Shown in pieces: positions 43,455 to 52,671 of a stretch of 64,000 nt of DNA (the first letter of the stretch is position 1; every line of letters begins with the position of its first letter). Under the pieces are notes generated by a model that saw only the letters and a program-made list of their open reading frames with translations, searched no databases and was not told where the DNA came from. The DNA comes from Negativibacillus massiliensis (GTDB lineage: Bacteria > Bacillota > Clostridia > Oscillospirales > Ruminococcaceae): contig NZ_FTRU01000008.1 in NCBI RefSeq assembly GCF_900148495.1, positions 310,001-374,000 on the forward strand, given 5' to 3'. The translations under genes were made by a program, and so were the position numbers.

Positions 43455-44390
43455 ATGGATTGGATGAATATCTTTCTCGCGGTGGAAACTTCCGATAGTG
43501 CTGGGAGTGGATCGTTGGAACTGAAATGGTTGCCGGTAGCAATCGTATGCTTTCTGATGTTATGTCTGTTGGTGTTTTTGCTTATCCGAAGAAAAAAACA
43601 GATAAACCAGAAAAATACCGGGCAGCCATTGAACGTAATCCGGCAGATACAGGTCGGTAAGCTGCATGGTCAGGGTGCGAGAAACTATCAGCAGGATAGC
43701 TTTGGTGTTTCCGATCCAGAACTACTGGAAGGAAGCGGACTGTTAGCCGTAGTTGCTGACGGAATGGGTGGACTTTCAGATGGGGATAAAATCAGCACCA
43801 CTGTTGTCGAAACCGTCCTGGATGGCTTTAGCTATTCACAGGGACAGGGAACACTGGAGCAGGTGTTGCTTACTCTGGCTCAATGGAGTGTTCGAGAGGT
43901 AAATCTCTTTTTAGGACCAGACCGATATCGCAGTAGCGGTTCAACCATGGCAATGGGAATGATACGGGATGGACACTTTTCGTGGGTAAGTATCGGAGAC
44001 AGCAGAATCTGTCTTTATCGTGGTGGACAACTGATTCAGCTTAACCGGGAACATGACCTGAAACAAAAGCTTGCTTTACAGGCAATCAATGGGGAAATAC
44101 CGTTACAGGAAGTTTATACTGACAAACGAAGAGACGGGCTGATCAGTTTTATGGGAATGGGTACTATCGATCAGATCGACATGCCATCAACCCCACTGAC
44201 ACTGCTTCCGGGTGACCAGCTGATTATCATGTCGGATGGTGTCTATAACGCGCTGGAAGAATCAGAAATCTGTGCGGCATTGGATAAAGGGGTGGAAACT
44301 GCACCGGCAGAACTGGAACAGGCTATCTTAAACAAAGCTTATCCAGATCAGGACAATTATACGGCAGTCATTTTGTCTTGTGAAACATAG
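43455..44390 (+). CDS. Membrane-anchored PP2C-type Ser/Thr phosphatase
   Basis: This 311-residue protein has one N-terminal membrane helix (about 25-44) and a cytoplasmic PP2C domain. It shows QGARNYQQDSFGV, VVADGMGGLSDGD (metal ligands), SGSTMAMGMI, VSIGDSRICLYR, IIMSDGVYNAL and DNYTAVIL. All metal-binding acidic positions seem present. It should reverse the phosphorylation set by the two kinases downstream. It starts 3 bases after the previous stop, so it is in the same operon. Confidence 0.9.
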   Translation: MDWMNIFLAVETSDSAGSGSLELKWLPVAIVCFLMLCLLVFLLIRRKKQINQKNTGQPLNVIRQIQVGKLHGQGARNYQQDSFGVSDPELLEGSGLLAVVADGMGGLSDGDKISTTVVETVLDGFSYSQGQGTLEQVLLTLAQWSVREVNLFLGPDRYRSSGSTMAMGMIRDGHFSWVSIGDSRICLYRGGQLIQLNREHDLKQKLALQAINGEIPLQEVYTDKRRDGLISFMGMGTIDQIDMPSTPLTLLPGDQLIIMSDGVYNALEESEICAALDKGVETAPAELEQAILNKAYPDQDNYTAVILSCET

Positions 44391-44431
44391 GTTGTTTCTA
44401 CCAAATATCAACGGGAAAGGAGATGTAAATC

Positions 44432-45160
44432 GTGATGAATGCTTACAGCTATACTGATATTGGCGGTCGATCGCACAATGAAGATGCCGTCTGTATCAGA
44501 CAAACGGGGGAAAATCAATTTCTTGCCGTACTTGCGGATGGATTGGGCGGACACGGTGGCGGAGAGATAGCTTCGGAAATTGCGGTAGAAACACTTGAGA
44601 ATGGATGGAAAGGAATTTCCTCACCGGCTGTTTTGTATGATTTGATTTTACAGGCACATCGCCGGATTCTTTCATCCCAAACACCAGTATGCAGAATGCG
44701 TTCGACGATTGTTGCATTGTCAGTTGGGTCAGGTCATGCCGACTGGGCATATGCTGGAGACTCACGTTTGTATCAATTTTATAATGGTGAGCTAGTTTAT
44801 CAAACACGCGACCACAGTGCCTCACAGGTGGCAGTACTGATGGGAGAAATTACCCAGGATGAAATCCGATTCCATAAGGATAGGAGCCAGCTTTTCCGGG
44901 CACTAGGGCAGGATGGGGGTCTGAATGTGGACACCGGGAGCGTTGATCTGATACCGGGGAAATATGCTTTTTTGCTTTGCAGTGATGGATTTTGGGAGTA
45001 TGTTTATGAGCAGGAAATGACGGTATCTCTTGCAAAAGCATCTTCACCCGAGGAGTGGGTGGAAAAAATGCGCAGTATACTGCGGCAAAGAGCACCGGAA
45101 AATAATGATAATAATACGGCGGCAGCTATCTGGCTTACCGTACCGGAGAGGAGCAAATGA
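44432..45160 (+). CDS. PP2C-type Ser/Thr phosphatase, soluble
   Basis: This 242-residue PP2C protein lacks a membrane helix. It shows IGGRSHNEDAVCI, VLADGLGGHGGGEIA, STIVALSVG, WAYAGDSRLYQF, LLCSDGFWEY and NDNNTAAAIWL. The start is a GTG (44432) directly followed by ATG; AGGAG sits 9 bases ahead of the GTG. The end overlaps the next gene (ATGA). Two phosphatases in one cluster, one at the membrane and one free, suggest different targets. Confidence 0.9.
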   Translation: MMNAYSYTDIGGRSHNEDAVCIRQTGENQFLAVLADGLGGHGGGEIASEIAVETLENGWKGISSPAVLYDLILQAHRRILSSQTPVCRMRSTIVALSVGSGHADWAYAGDSRLYQFYNGELVYQTRDHSASQVAVLMGEITQDEIRFHKDRSQLFRALGQDGGLNVDTGSVDLIPGKYAFLLCSDGFWEYVYEQEMTVSLAKASSPEEWVEKMRSILRQRAPENNDNNTAAAIWLTVPERSK

Positions 45161-46482
45161 TCGATATGAAAAGAAAATGGATGAAGATAATTGTCGCGTT
45201 ATGTATGACGTTTTGTCTTTTGCTCGTTGGATGCGGACAAAAAACAGCAGGTAATGCACAGGATGCAAAAAATGGTGTTGCACAGATCTTTTGCACTGTG
45301 CGGGATGAAAATGGTACCCTGGTCGCAGGAGGCTCAGGAAGCGGATTTTTTGTTGGAGAGATGAACAAAAATCCGGAATATATGATTACCAATTACCATG
45401 TTGTCGAGACTTATCTGTCTGCTGGTTCAGGTGAGTGGGCTACCCTGACGGATGGAAAAAATGAAATAACAGTAAAAGCATATGTGGATGTCTACTTTGA
45501 ACGTGACGATTTTGTACAGGCAAACGTTGTTGCCTTTAATGAGACTGCAGATATTGCTGTTCTGCGTTTGAATACGCCAGTCGACCAGCGAGTACCATTG
45601 GTTTTGACAGAACCAAGTGATGATATGGTTGGCTCCTCCATTTATTGTATCGGATTCCCTGGGTTGTCAGACAATGCGCTGATCGATGCAACAAGTCAGA
45701 GCGGATTGAATGACATGACCGTTACCGGCGGCACAATCAGCCGACTTTTGACCTCATCCGGTTCTGGGGTTCGGAGAATACAGACAGATGCCGTTATTCA
45801 GCATGGTAATTCCGGTGGCCCGATGGTCAATGAAAAAGGTGAAGTATTAGGGGTAAACTCCTGGACAGTTTCTAATAGCGATATACAGGAAAAAAACTAT
45901 TATGCATGCAGCATTTCGGAAGCAATTCTGCTTTTAAATCAAAATAGTATCCCTTACACCATGTCGGGTGCGGAAGGTATGGATATCTCCATGCCAGTTG
46001 TTGGGGTGGTAGGTGTTTGTGTAATTCTGGTCGCAGTGGCAATTGTTATTATCGTATTAAAAAATAAAAAGCAGCACCAGCCAGATGCGGTACAGCAGCC
46101 AGTTGTACAACAAGAGGTCAAACAGCAGACACCTGCTGCTTCTAATCCAGATGATTCTGGTTATCGTGTACAGTGCACCTCCGGTGCGCTCGCAGGGCAG
46201 CGATTTATGATTCGAAAAAATACACCGATGATTTTGGGACGCAACAGCGAGCTTTGCAATGTCATATTCCCAGAGACACCGGGTGTCAGTGGAAAACATT
46301 GCGCAGTATGGTATAAGCATGGTAAGATATTTTTACAAGATTTGGGTTCTAAACATGGTACTTATATTCTGCCCGGAACTCGTCTGCAGTCCAATCAGTC
46401 GATTGAGGTTAAGGTAGGAGATGGATTCTATCTTGGTTCAACTCAGGAGAGTTTTGTCATCACTGAAAGGCAGGGACACTAA
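45157..46482 (+). CDS. Lipoprotein trypsin-like protease with transmembrane helix and cytoplasmic FHA domain
   Basis: This 441-residue protein has a lipobox signal (LLLVGC, Cys 26), an HtrA/trypsin-like protease domain with triad H81 (TNYHVV), D132 (TADIAVL) and S219 (GNSGGP), a membrane helix at about 280-302, and a cytoplasmic FHA domain (about 340-430, LGRNSEL, SGKHCAV, SKHGTYI). A lipid anchor and a membrane helix in one chain would fix the protease outside and the phospho-reader inside. No PDZ domain is seen. The design suits regulated proteolysis at the cell surface controlled by kinase activity, or the reverse. It overlaps the upstream phosphatase and is followed 2 bases later by a kinase. 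Confidence 0.85.
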   Translation: MIDMKRKWMKIIVALCMTFCLLLVGCGQKTAGNAQDAKNGVAQIFCTVRDENGTLVAGGSGSGFFVGEMNKNPEYMITNYHVVETYLSAGSGEWATLTDGKNEITVKAYVDVYFERDDFVQANVVAFNETADIAVLRLNTPVDQRVPLVLTEPSDDMVGSSIYCIGFPGLSDNALIDATSQSGLNDMTVTGGTISRLLTSSGSGVRRIQTDAVIQHGNSGGPMVNEKGEVLGVNSWTVSNSDIQEKNYYACSISEAILLLNQNSIPYTMSGAEGMDISMPVVGVVGVCVILVAVAIVIIVLKNKKQHQPDAVQQPVVQQEVKQQTPAASNPDDSGYRVQCTSGALAGQRFMIRKNTPMILGRNSELCNVIFPETPGVSGKHCAVWYKHGKIFLQDLGSKHGTYILPGTRLQSNQSIEVKVGDGFYLGSTQESFVITERQGH

Positions 46483-46484
46483 TA

Positions 46485-47564
46485 ATGGATAAAATCCAAC
46501 CTACTGTTATGGAAGCTTGCCTTGCAGCGGGAACGATTGTCAGCGGTCCTCGCCACAGCTTTGTCTTGGAAAAAGTACTGGGTAAAGGCGGTTTTGGCAT
46601 CACCTATCGTGGACAAGAGATTGCCTCCAAGCGCAAAGTAGCGATAAAGGAGTATTTTCCAAACCGTTGTCAGCCTTGTCGAATGACAGATGGAACGATT
46701 CTTCCCTTAAGCCAATATCAGGAAGTGTACCAAAGCGGGAAAAAGAGCTTTTTAAATGAAGCGGCTATGTTGCGGGCATTGGACGATATTCCATCGGTGG
46801 TGCGGATCCTTGACTTTTTTCCAGCCAATGGAACAGCTTACATGGTGATGGAATATTTGGACGGTACAACACTTCGACAGATGGTCGAGCGCGGAGGAAA
46901 AATACCTGTCCATATTCTCAGACCGCGGCTAACCCCATTAATTCGGGATATTTGTGCGATTCATGAACGTGGAGTACTGCATCGGGATATTGCACCAGAT
47001 AATATTATGTGGATGCCGGATGGAACTTTAAAGCTGATGGACTTTGGCTGTGCCCGTGCAATGGAAGACGGCCGTTCTATGACAGTTCAGCTAAAACCGG
47101 GATTTGCGCCTGCTGAACAGTACGGTTCACACGGTCAGGGAGATTATACCGATCTGTATGCTTTGTGTGCAACAATTTATTACTGCATAACCGGAATTGT
47201 ACCGGCAGCAGCACCGGAGCGGCAGTTTGCCCTGTACGATGATAAGCCAGACCCGCTTGTTTGGCCGCATATGTTGGATATTCCGCTTAGTCCGGATTGG
47301 GAAGCACTGTTGATGTGGGGATTACAGCTTAACCCCGAAATGCGCCCTCAAAAGGTGCAGCAGTGGTTGGAGCGGGCAGAGGCACTGACTGTTTGGTCAG
47401 ATACGGAGATGCCTGTACCAGAGCCTGTTCCTGCACCTGATCCGCCGCCGATTCAGCCAAATTTGAAAAAGCTTCCGATACTGCACTGGCTGATTATCGG
47501 GCTGTGTATAGCGGCCGCACTGTCAGTTTTGGTAGGATTAGTCGCTTTAGCTAAACTTATCTAA
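46485..47564 (+). CDS. Membrane-anchored Ser/Thr protein kinase
   Basis: This 359-residue Hanks-type kinase has the glycine loop GKGGFGITY (33-41), Lys 55 (VAIKEY), a catalytic loop HRDIAPDN (166-173) with Asp 168, and DFG at 186-188. The catalytic-loop Lys found in most Ser/Thr kinases (HRDLKPxN) is Ala here. A Pro-rich linker (about 305-325) leads to one C-terminal membrane helix (about 332-357), with almost nothing outside, so it likely needs partners for sensing. It is adjacent to a second, larger kinase with the same catalytic-loop change. Confidence 0.9.
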   Translation: MDKIQPTVMEACLAAGTIVSGPRHSFVLEKVLGKGGFGITYRGQEIASKRKVAIKEYFPNRCQPCRMTDGTILPLSQYQEVYQSGKKSFLNEAAMLRALDDIPSVVRILDFFPANGTAYMVMEYLDGTTLRQMVERGGKIPVHILRPRLTPLIRDICAIHERGVLHRDIAPDNIMWMPDGTLKLMDFGCARAMEDGRSMTVQLKPGFAPAEQYGSHGQGDYTDLYALCATIYYCITGIVPAAAPERQFALYDDKPDPLVWPHMLDIPLSPDWEALLMWGLQLNPEMRPQKVQQWLERAEALTVWSDTEMPVPEPVPAPDPPPIQPNLKKLPILHWLIIGLCIAAALSVLVGLVALAKLI

Positions 47565-47639
47565 GAAAGTGTATCGATGCACGTATCAGGAAAAGCCACT
47601 GGGATAACAGGGGCTTTCGATGATAAGGAGGTTGCAAAC

Positions 47640-50600
47640 GTGAAGTCTAATGTGCAATATTGTCCGTATTGCATGACACCGATACAGGACGGAAAAATAT
47701 GTCCACGCTGTGGGTTAACTGCAGGAAACTATGTTCCGCAGCCCCACCATCTACGTCCAGGAACTCTGCTGATGGATCGGTATCTGGTTGGACGGGTACT
47801 GGGAGAAGGTGGTTTTGGAATCACCTATATCGGCTGTGACCTGCGCCTGGAACTAAAGGTGGCAATCAAAGAATACTATCCGGTGGACAAGGTCAGTCGA
47901 AATACCGCTGTTTCCGAACAACTGGTCAGTTTTAGTGTTACACCTGCACGTACTGGCTTTGCACGCGGAAAAGCCAGATTTCTGGAAGAAGCCAGAACGA
48001 TGGCAAAAATGGAGAAACAGCAGGTGATTGTTGGCGTACGGGACTTTTTTGAAACGAATAATACCGCCTATATTGTTATGGAGTATATTGAAGGCACGAC
48101 CTTTACCGAATTGGTAGCACAGCGCGGCGGACGAATACCACCGGAAGAGCTGTTTACCTTAATTGAGCCATTGTTTAATGCTCTGGCGAATCTGCACCGA
48201 TTAGGGCTGATTCATCGGGATATTTCTCCTGATAACCTGATGCTGGAAGATGGCGAGGTAAGGTTGATTGATTTTGGATGTGCGAGAGATATTGAGCGCG
48301 GCAATGAGACACTGACCATTACCCTCAAGCACGGTTATGCACCGATTGAACAGTACCAAACATCAGGAGGGCAGGGACCATGGACAGATGTTTATGCTCT
48401 GTGTGCTACGATTTATTTTTGTCTGGTCGGGCAGAAGCCGCCTCAAGCTCTCAATCGTATCGGTTCGGAAAAATCCCTGATACTGCCAAGTAAGTTGGGG
48501 ATTGATATTTCACCGCAGCGGGAAGCGGCAATTATTCATGGGTTGAATCTTTCGCCTAAGAATCGATATCAGACGATGGAAGAGTTAAAAGGAGCATTGT
48601 ATCAGCCGTCTGAAATAAACCAAAAACCAAACCCAGCACCAGATATAGAGACAAGTTCGGAACAGAATTCAAAACCAGACTCAGAGATAAGCTCAGATTC
48701 AGACCCAAAACAAGAATCAGAACCATCTTCTCATCTGACAGAGATTCTGCGGCAAAGTCTTTCTTTTATACAGCACCATATATTACCGATAGGTGCGGGA
48801 GCAGCCGTTCTGGTGCTGATATTAACAGCGCAGTTTGTTTCTGGAATGAATGATTTATCGGAGAATAAAGACAACAATGTTCAGCCTACAGTCAATTCAT
48901 TGGTTCAGAATCAGGAAGAAACAACCTCTGCTCAATCGACCAACTTTATCTGGGAAGATGCCTATTTATTGACTGCCGAAGACATGACTTTGGAAGGACT
49001 GCAGAAACTGATGGAAGATTCATCCGTCAAGTCGCTGATACTTCCTAAAGGGGTATCCGGACAGATAGGATATCTGCACGATGGAAGCCTTTTTACTCTG
49101 ACAAAACCGATGCAGATTCAAGCAGGTGCTGAGCTGGATGTGGATGCACTGTGCATCGATAGTGAAGGTTTTTTAGAAGTAAAAGGTAATGTGATAATGG
49201 ATGACTGTGACCTGCGCATGAAGGGAGAGCAGTTGAGAATTCATTTTCCGGATGGACTGGATGGACATATCAGTTGTGAGCGTGGGTCTTTCTGGATGGA
49301 AAGCAGTATGAATCTTGACAGTGCTGATCAGATAGCTATCAAAAACGACGGCGGTTATCCGTTGGTGTTTAAAGAAGAGATGGACAAAGCCCGAGAGGTC
49401 ACGAATATATCGGAGTTGTATAGCTGTATGAATGAGGAGATTCCGCAAGGAATTAAGATCACCAAGGATATTACTTTGGTAAAAGAGTTTAGCTTTGCTT
49501 ATCCAATTTATATCTGTGAAGGAGTCACTGTTTCAGCTGCTTCCACCAAACAAAATGAGCCGTTCAACTTAGCTTTGTATGCTGATACAGCGGTTTTGGT
49601 CAATTATGGAACCTGTGCAGCAGGAGTATGGACAGACAGCGGCGCTTCATTTTTAAACTTTGGAAGGTTTGAGGGTGGAACGGATAACGATGTAGGAAAC
49701 AGTAGTGTTTGGCTGAGTGAAAATAGCTATTCAATTATCCTGAATGAAGGGTATATGCTGCATCAGGATTGCTCTCGACTTTGGGAGAACAACCATCTGC
49801 TCAATACTCCGACCGGTACCTTGGAAGCCGAAAACTTTTTCCTCCTGAATGCAAGTCTTTCCAATTATGGAGCTATTTCGTTAACAGGAAAACAGGATTC
49901 TCTCAATCTGAATACCGGTTCGCAGCTCAACAATTTTGGAACACTGACCATCACCGAAAATTCAGAGATGAGGAACAACGGTTTGCTGTACAATAAAGGA
50001 AGTCTGTTGGCTGAATCTGGAAGTAAGCTCTGGAATGGGTACCTGGTAAAAAATGATTTTGGAACCATTCGGGCCGAATCAGGGGCGCAGCTTTGGGGTC
50101 CACCAGGTTTTCTGGATGAACCGACCAGCAGCGGATATGTTTCAACGGGCGGAACAGTTGAATTATTATGCAGCAATGCTCCGCCAGTCTATTTCATATC
50201 GGATAAACAACAGATGGATGAGATTGTTGCCAGTGCATCTGTGGCAAAAACGCCTGAGCAGTTGGAAAGCCTTTTGAATGACGGAAGTGTCGAAGCAATC
50301 ATCATAGCAGATGATTTAACCTACACTGGTGAATGTAAGGTCAGCAAAAATCTGTATATCACAGGAAATCTGACGGTAACAGATGGTGGATTGGTTGCAG
50401 TTGGAAACAAGGTAATCCTTGCTGACGGCGGTAGCCTTACTGCAGACAACATCTCCCTGCTGGATGGTGCAGTTATGCAGTTGAATGACAGCACCCTCAC
50501 AGTGCCAGAAGGTGGATTGATCGACCTGGATAGCAGTATGATTCAGGGCAGTGGTAATAGCCGTCTCTTGGCAGCAGGAAGCGATATCCAGCTGAGAAAT

Positions 50601-51143
50601 CAGTCCCTGATTATACCAGAATCCGATTGCAGCGGTGAGTTTTTCTCGATGGATAACAGCCATCTGAATATTGAAGGGCAATCAGCCATGATTATGCCGA
50701 CACGAAGTAGCATGACGGTACTTTCTGGTGTCGTAATGGACCTTGAAAATGCACGTTTTTCCGGCGGCAACAACCTGATGCTGAGAAACTGTACTGTGAA
50801 TATCGGACAGGGTGGTATTTTTACAGAATACGGAAGAGATCTCTGTCTGGAGAACAGCACTGTTTATATTGCGAAAGAAGCAGTGATGCAGAGCGAACTT
50901 TGCAATATATTGCTGCGGGATACGACGATTACCAACGATGGCTTTTTCTTCATTAGCGGCTGGAATGAAATCCAGTTTAGCCAGCAGGACAGCGTTATCT
51001 ATAATAATGGCAATGCTGAGATTTGTCTGCCGAATGATCTTATCGGCGAGAGCATGATTTATAACAAAGGAGTTCTATACACTAGCCTTGAACATCCGAT
51101 CGATTCGGAGCGGATTGATGGAAATGCACAGAAAACTTCTTAG
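47640..51143 (+). CDS. Receptor-like Ser/Thr kinase with zinc ribbon and large repetitive outer domain
   Basis: This protein has about 1167 residues from GTG 47640, chosen because AAGGAGG lies 8 bases ahead and the zinc ribbon (CPYC at 8-11, CPRC at 21-24) begins at once. The kinase domain shows GEGGFGITY (55-63), Lys 77, HRDISPDN (192-199, Ser in place of the usual Lys) and DFG 211-213. A Ser/Asp/Pro-rich linker leads to one membrane helix at about 381-405. The remaining roughly 760 residues lie outside and are built of short repeats rich in Asn, Gly, Leu and Ser (NNFGTLTI, NNGLLYNKGSLLAESGSKL, NYGAISLTG), resembling a right-handed beta-helix. Such a solenoid could bind cell-wall glycans or a protein ligand. 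Confidence 0.88.
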   Translation: MKSNVQYCPYCMTPIQDGKICPRCGLTAGNYVPQPHHLRPGTLLMDRYLVGRVLGEGGFGITYIGCDLRLELKVAIKEYYPVDKVSRNTAVSEQLVSFSVTPARTGFARGKARFLEEARTMAKMEKQQVIVGVRDFFETNNTAYIVMEYIEGTTFTELVAQRGGRIPPEELFTLIEPLFNALANLHRLGLIHRDISPDNLMLEDGEVRLIDFGCARDIERGNETLTITLKHGYAPIEQYQTSGGQGPWTDVYALCATIYFCLVGQKPPQALNRIGSEKSLILPSKLGIDISPQREAAIIHGLNLSPKNRYQTMEELKGALYQPSEINQKPNPAPDIETSSEQNSKPDSEISSDSDPKQESEPSSHLTEILRQSLSFIQHHILPIGAGAAVLVLILTAQFVSGMNDLSENKDNNVQPTVNSLVQNQEETTSAQSTNFIWEDAYLLTAEDMTLEGLQKLMEDSSVKSLILPKGVSGQIGYLHDGSLFTLTKPMQIQAGAELDVDALCIDSEGFLEVKGNVIMDDCDLRMKGEQLRIHFPDGLDGHISCERGSFWMESSMNLDSADQIAIKNDGGYPLVFKEEMDKAREVTNISELYSCMNEEIPQGIKITKDITLVKEFSFAYPIYICEGVTVSAASTKQNEPFNLALYADTAVLVNYGTCAAGVWTDSGASFLNFGRFEGGTDNDVGNSSVWLSENSYSIILNEGYMLHQDCSRLWENNHLLNTPTGTLEAENFFLLNASLSNYGAISLTGKQDSLNLNTGSQLNNFGTLTITENSEMRNNGLLYNKGSLLAESGSKLWNGYLVKNDFGTIRAESGAQLWGPPGFLDEPTSSGYVSTGGTVELLCSNAPPVYFISDKQQMDEIVASASVAKTPEQLESLLNDGSVEAIIIADDLTYTGECKVSKNLYITGNLTVTDGGLVAVGNKVILADGGSLTADNISLLDGAVMQLNDSTLTVPEGGLIDLDSSMIQGSGNSRLLAAGSDIQLRNQSLIIPESDCSGEFFSMDNSHLNIEGQSAMIMPTRSSMTVLSGVVMDLENARFSGGNNLMLRNCTVNIGQGGIFTEYGRDLCLENSTVYIAKEAVMQSELCNILLRDTTITNDGFFFISGWNEIQFSQQDSVIYNNGNAEICLPNDLIGESMIYNKGVLYTSLEHPIDSERIDGNAQKTS

Positions 51144-51167
51144 TAAATGCTTATAGCTCAAAAAAAT

Positions 51168-51204
51168 AAAACCGCTTGTGAAATCAAATCCACAGGCGGT
51201 TTTA
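51168..51204. terminator. Terminator between the kinase operon and the convergent gene
   Basis: AAACCGCTTGTG pairs with CACAGGCGGTTT with one wobble around a 10-base loop, with A-run before and T-rich tail after. It serves both converging genes. Confidence 0.8.
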
Positions 51205-51222
51205 TCTATTTATTCAGGTTTA

Positions 51223-52335
51223 TTATATATCGTGATACATCAGAGAGATGACTTGTTCCAGCCGGTCACTCATAGGTTCTTCCTCACCAGCGGCGCCGAT
51301 TGCATACAAAATTAGCCAGTCGGTTACATTTCGTGGATCAAGCAGTGCCATTCCGCAATCAGCAAGCATGGCGTTCAGTGTCCACCAGTGCTGCTCAACT
51401 CGTTCCTGAATCGTCATATCTTCAAATTCTTCCTGTGAAAATCGATCAGAAACAACGGAAAGGTCTTCGGTAATTACATAAAGAAGCAACAGTAGTTTTC
51501 TGGGGACATCCACCTTGTGACTGCGGATATTTTTTATTGCAGTGGTGTTGGGCCAGTTTTGTTTAATCAGTCGTTGTACCAGCGAATAGTTTTGTCGATT
51601 TTTGCCGGATGGCATACACAGGGAGAGATAGGTCTGCATCACTGTTTCCAGTGAATAATATGGTTCCGGAGTATCAATCCATTCCGGAACGGGATGAATC
51701 AGAATCGAGAGGAATTTATCAAAATAATAATATGCCCGCAGATGCTGACAGCCAAACTTATTCAGGTTGTTGAGGTAGCAGCTGCGCAATTCTTCTTTTG
51801 AACTGACAGACAAAAAGTTATTTTGAATTTCTTTGGTCAGATGGGATTCAGAGACACCATCCATCTGATTGAGACCGGGAGCAGGCGGAAGGTGATCAAA
51901 GAATTCACGCGCATCTTGATAAGCATATCCATTACGCAAGAACCAGGCGTATACGACATCATGCCCATCCCGATATTGGATTCCATAATCGGTGCAGATA
52001 CTCAGTAGATAATCCAGTTGTGCCTCACCAAATCCCAGTGCATACCCAATTCGAAAGATATCTTCCCGATTAGTGGGCAGGTTTTTATCACTGAGCCAGT
52101 TTTTAATTTTTCTTGCCGTCGACTGGGGATTGACATCAGGCATATCCGACAGAAAAAAATCTGTCAGCCGTGTCTGCAAATCATCTCCTGTATACATTTG
52201 ATGAAGGACATCGCTGAAAGTACGGACAGGCAGCTGGTTGTCCTGAAGGTACGCAACGGCCATGGCAGGGGACATATGTCCATACAAGACACGGTTGTAT
52301 TCTGCGGCGGAAGTAACGGTAAGCTGTCTGTTCAT
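51223..52335 (-). CDS. Helical protein of unknown function next to the kinase cluster
   Basis: I do not recognise this 370-residue protein. It appears all-helical and soluble, with no signal peptide or membrane helix. A segment at about 72-135 (ARKIKNWLSDKNLPTNRE, DIFRIGYALGFGEAQLDYLL) resembles a small helix-turn-helix or death-like bundle, and AYAWFLRNGY-type aromatic residues follow. It converges on the kinase operon across a shared terminator, so it may be an unlinked neighbour or an effector or substrate of the phospho-system. GGAAGGAAG precedes the ATG. Function is open. Confidence 0.65.
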   Translation of the reverse strand: MNRQLTVTSAAEYNRVLYGHMSPAMAVAYLQDNQLPVRTFSDVLHQMYTGDDLQTRLTDFFLSDMPDVNPQSTARKIKNWLSDKNLPTNREDIFRIGYALGFGEAQLDYLLSICTDYGIQYRDGHDVVYAWFLRNGYAYQDAREFFDHLPPAPGLNQMDGVSESHLTKEIQNNFLSVSSKEELRSCYLNNLNKFGCQHLRAYYYFDKFLSILIHPVPEWIDTPEPYYSLETVMQTYLSLCMPSGKNRQNYSLVQRLIKQNWPNTTAIKNIRSHKVDVPRKLLLLLYVITEDLSVVSDRFSQEEFEDMTIQERVEQHWWTLNAMLADCGMALLDPRNVTDWLILYAIGAAGEEEPMSDRLEQVISLMYHDI

Positions 52336-52671
52336 ATGCTTCCTTCCTTTAAAGTGTAAAATAATTTTATTATAACATAATATATTTAACTAAAATTGTC
52401 AATACAAAGCCTTATACTTCAAAGAACGCAAGAGAAATAGGATCATTCTGATCAATATCTTTTGGCTAAGACTTGATGCCATGGATTGGATGAAAGTTAA
52501 AAAAAGAATCATTTGTTTTAGATGTTTCTTAAAATAAATCATATATCTAGCTTGGTTAAAAACGATTATTTAACTTACTAAAAAAGAAAACAGATGATTT
52601 GCTAGAAAAATAAATATATATATGATAAAATGAAGCAAAATACATTGTTTTATGGATTTGGGAAAGGAAAA

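Noticed and set aside
42048-51143. Type VI secretion or TerY-P module
   Set aside because: The FHA/PP2C/kinase set is suggestive, but no VWA, TerD, Hcp, VgrG, TssB/C or ATPase genes are present.
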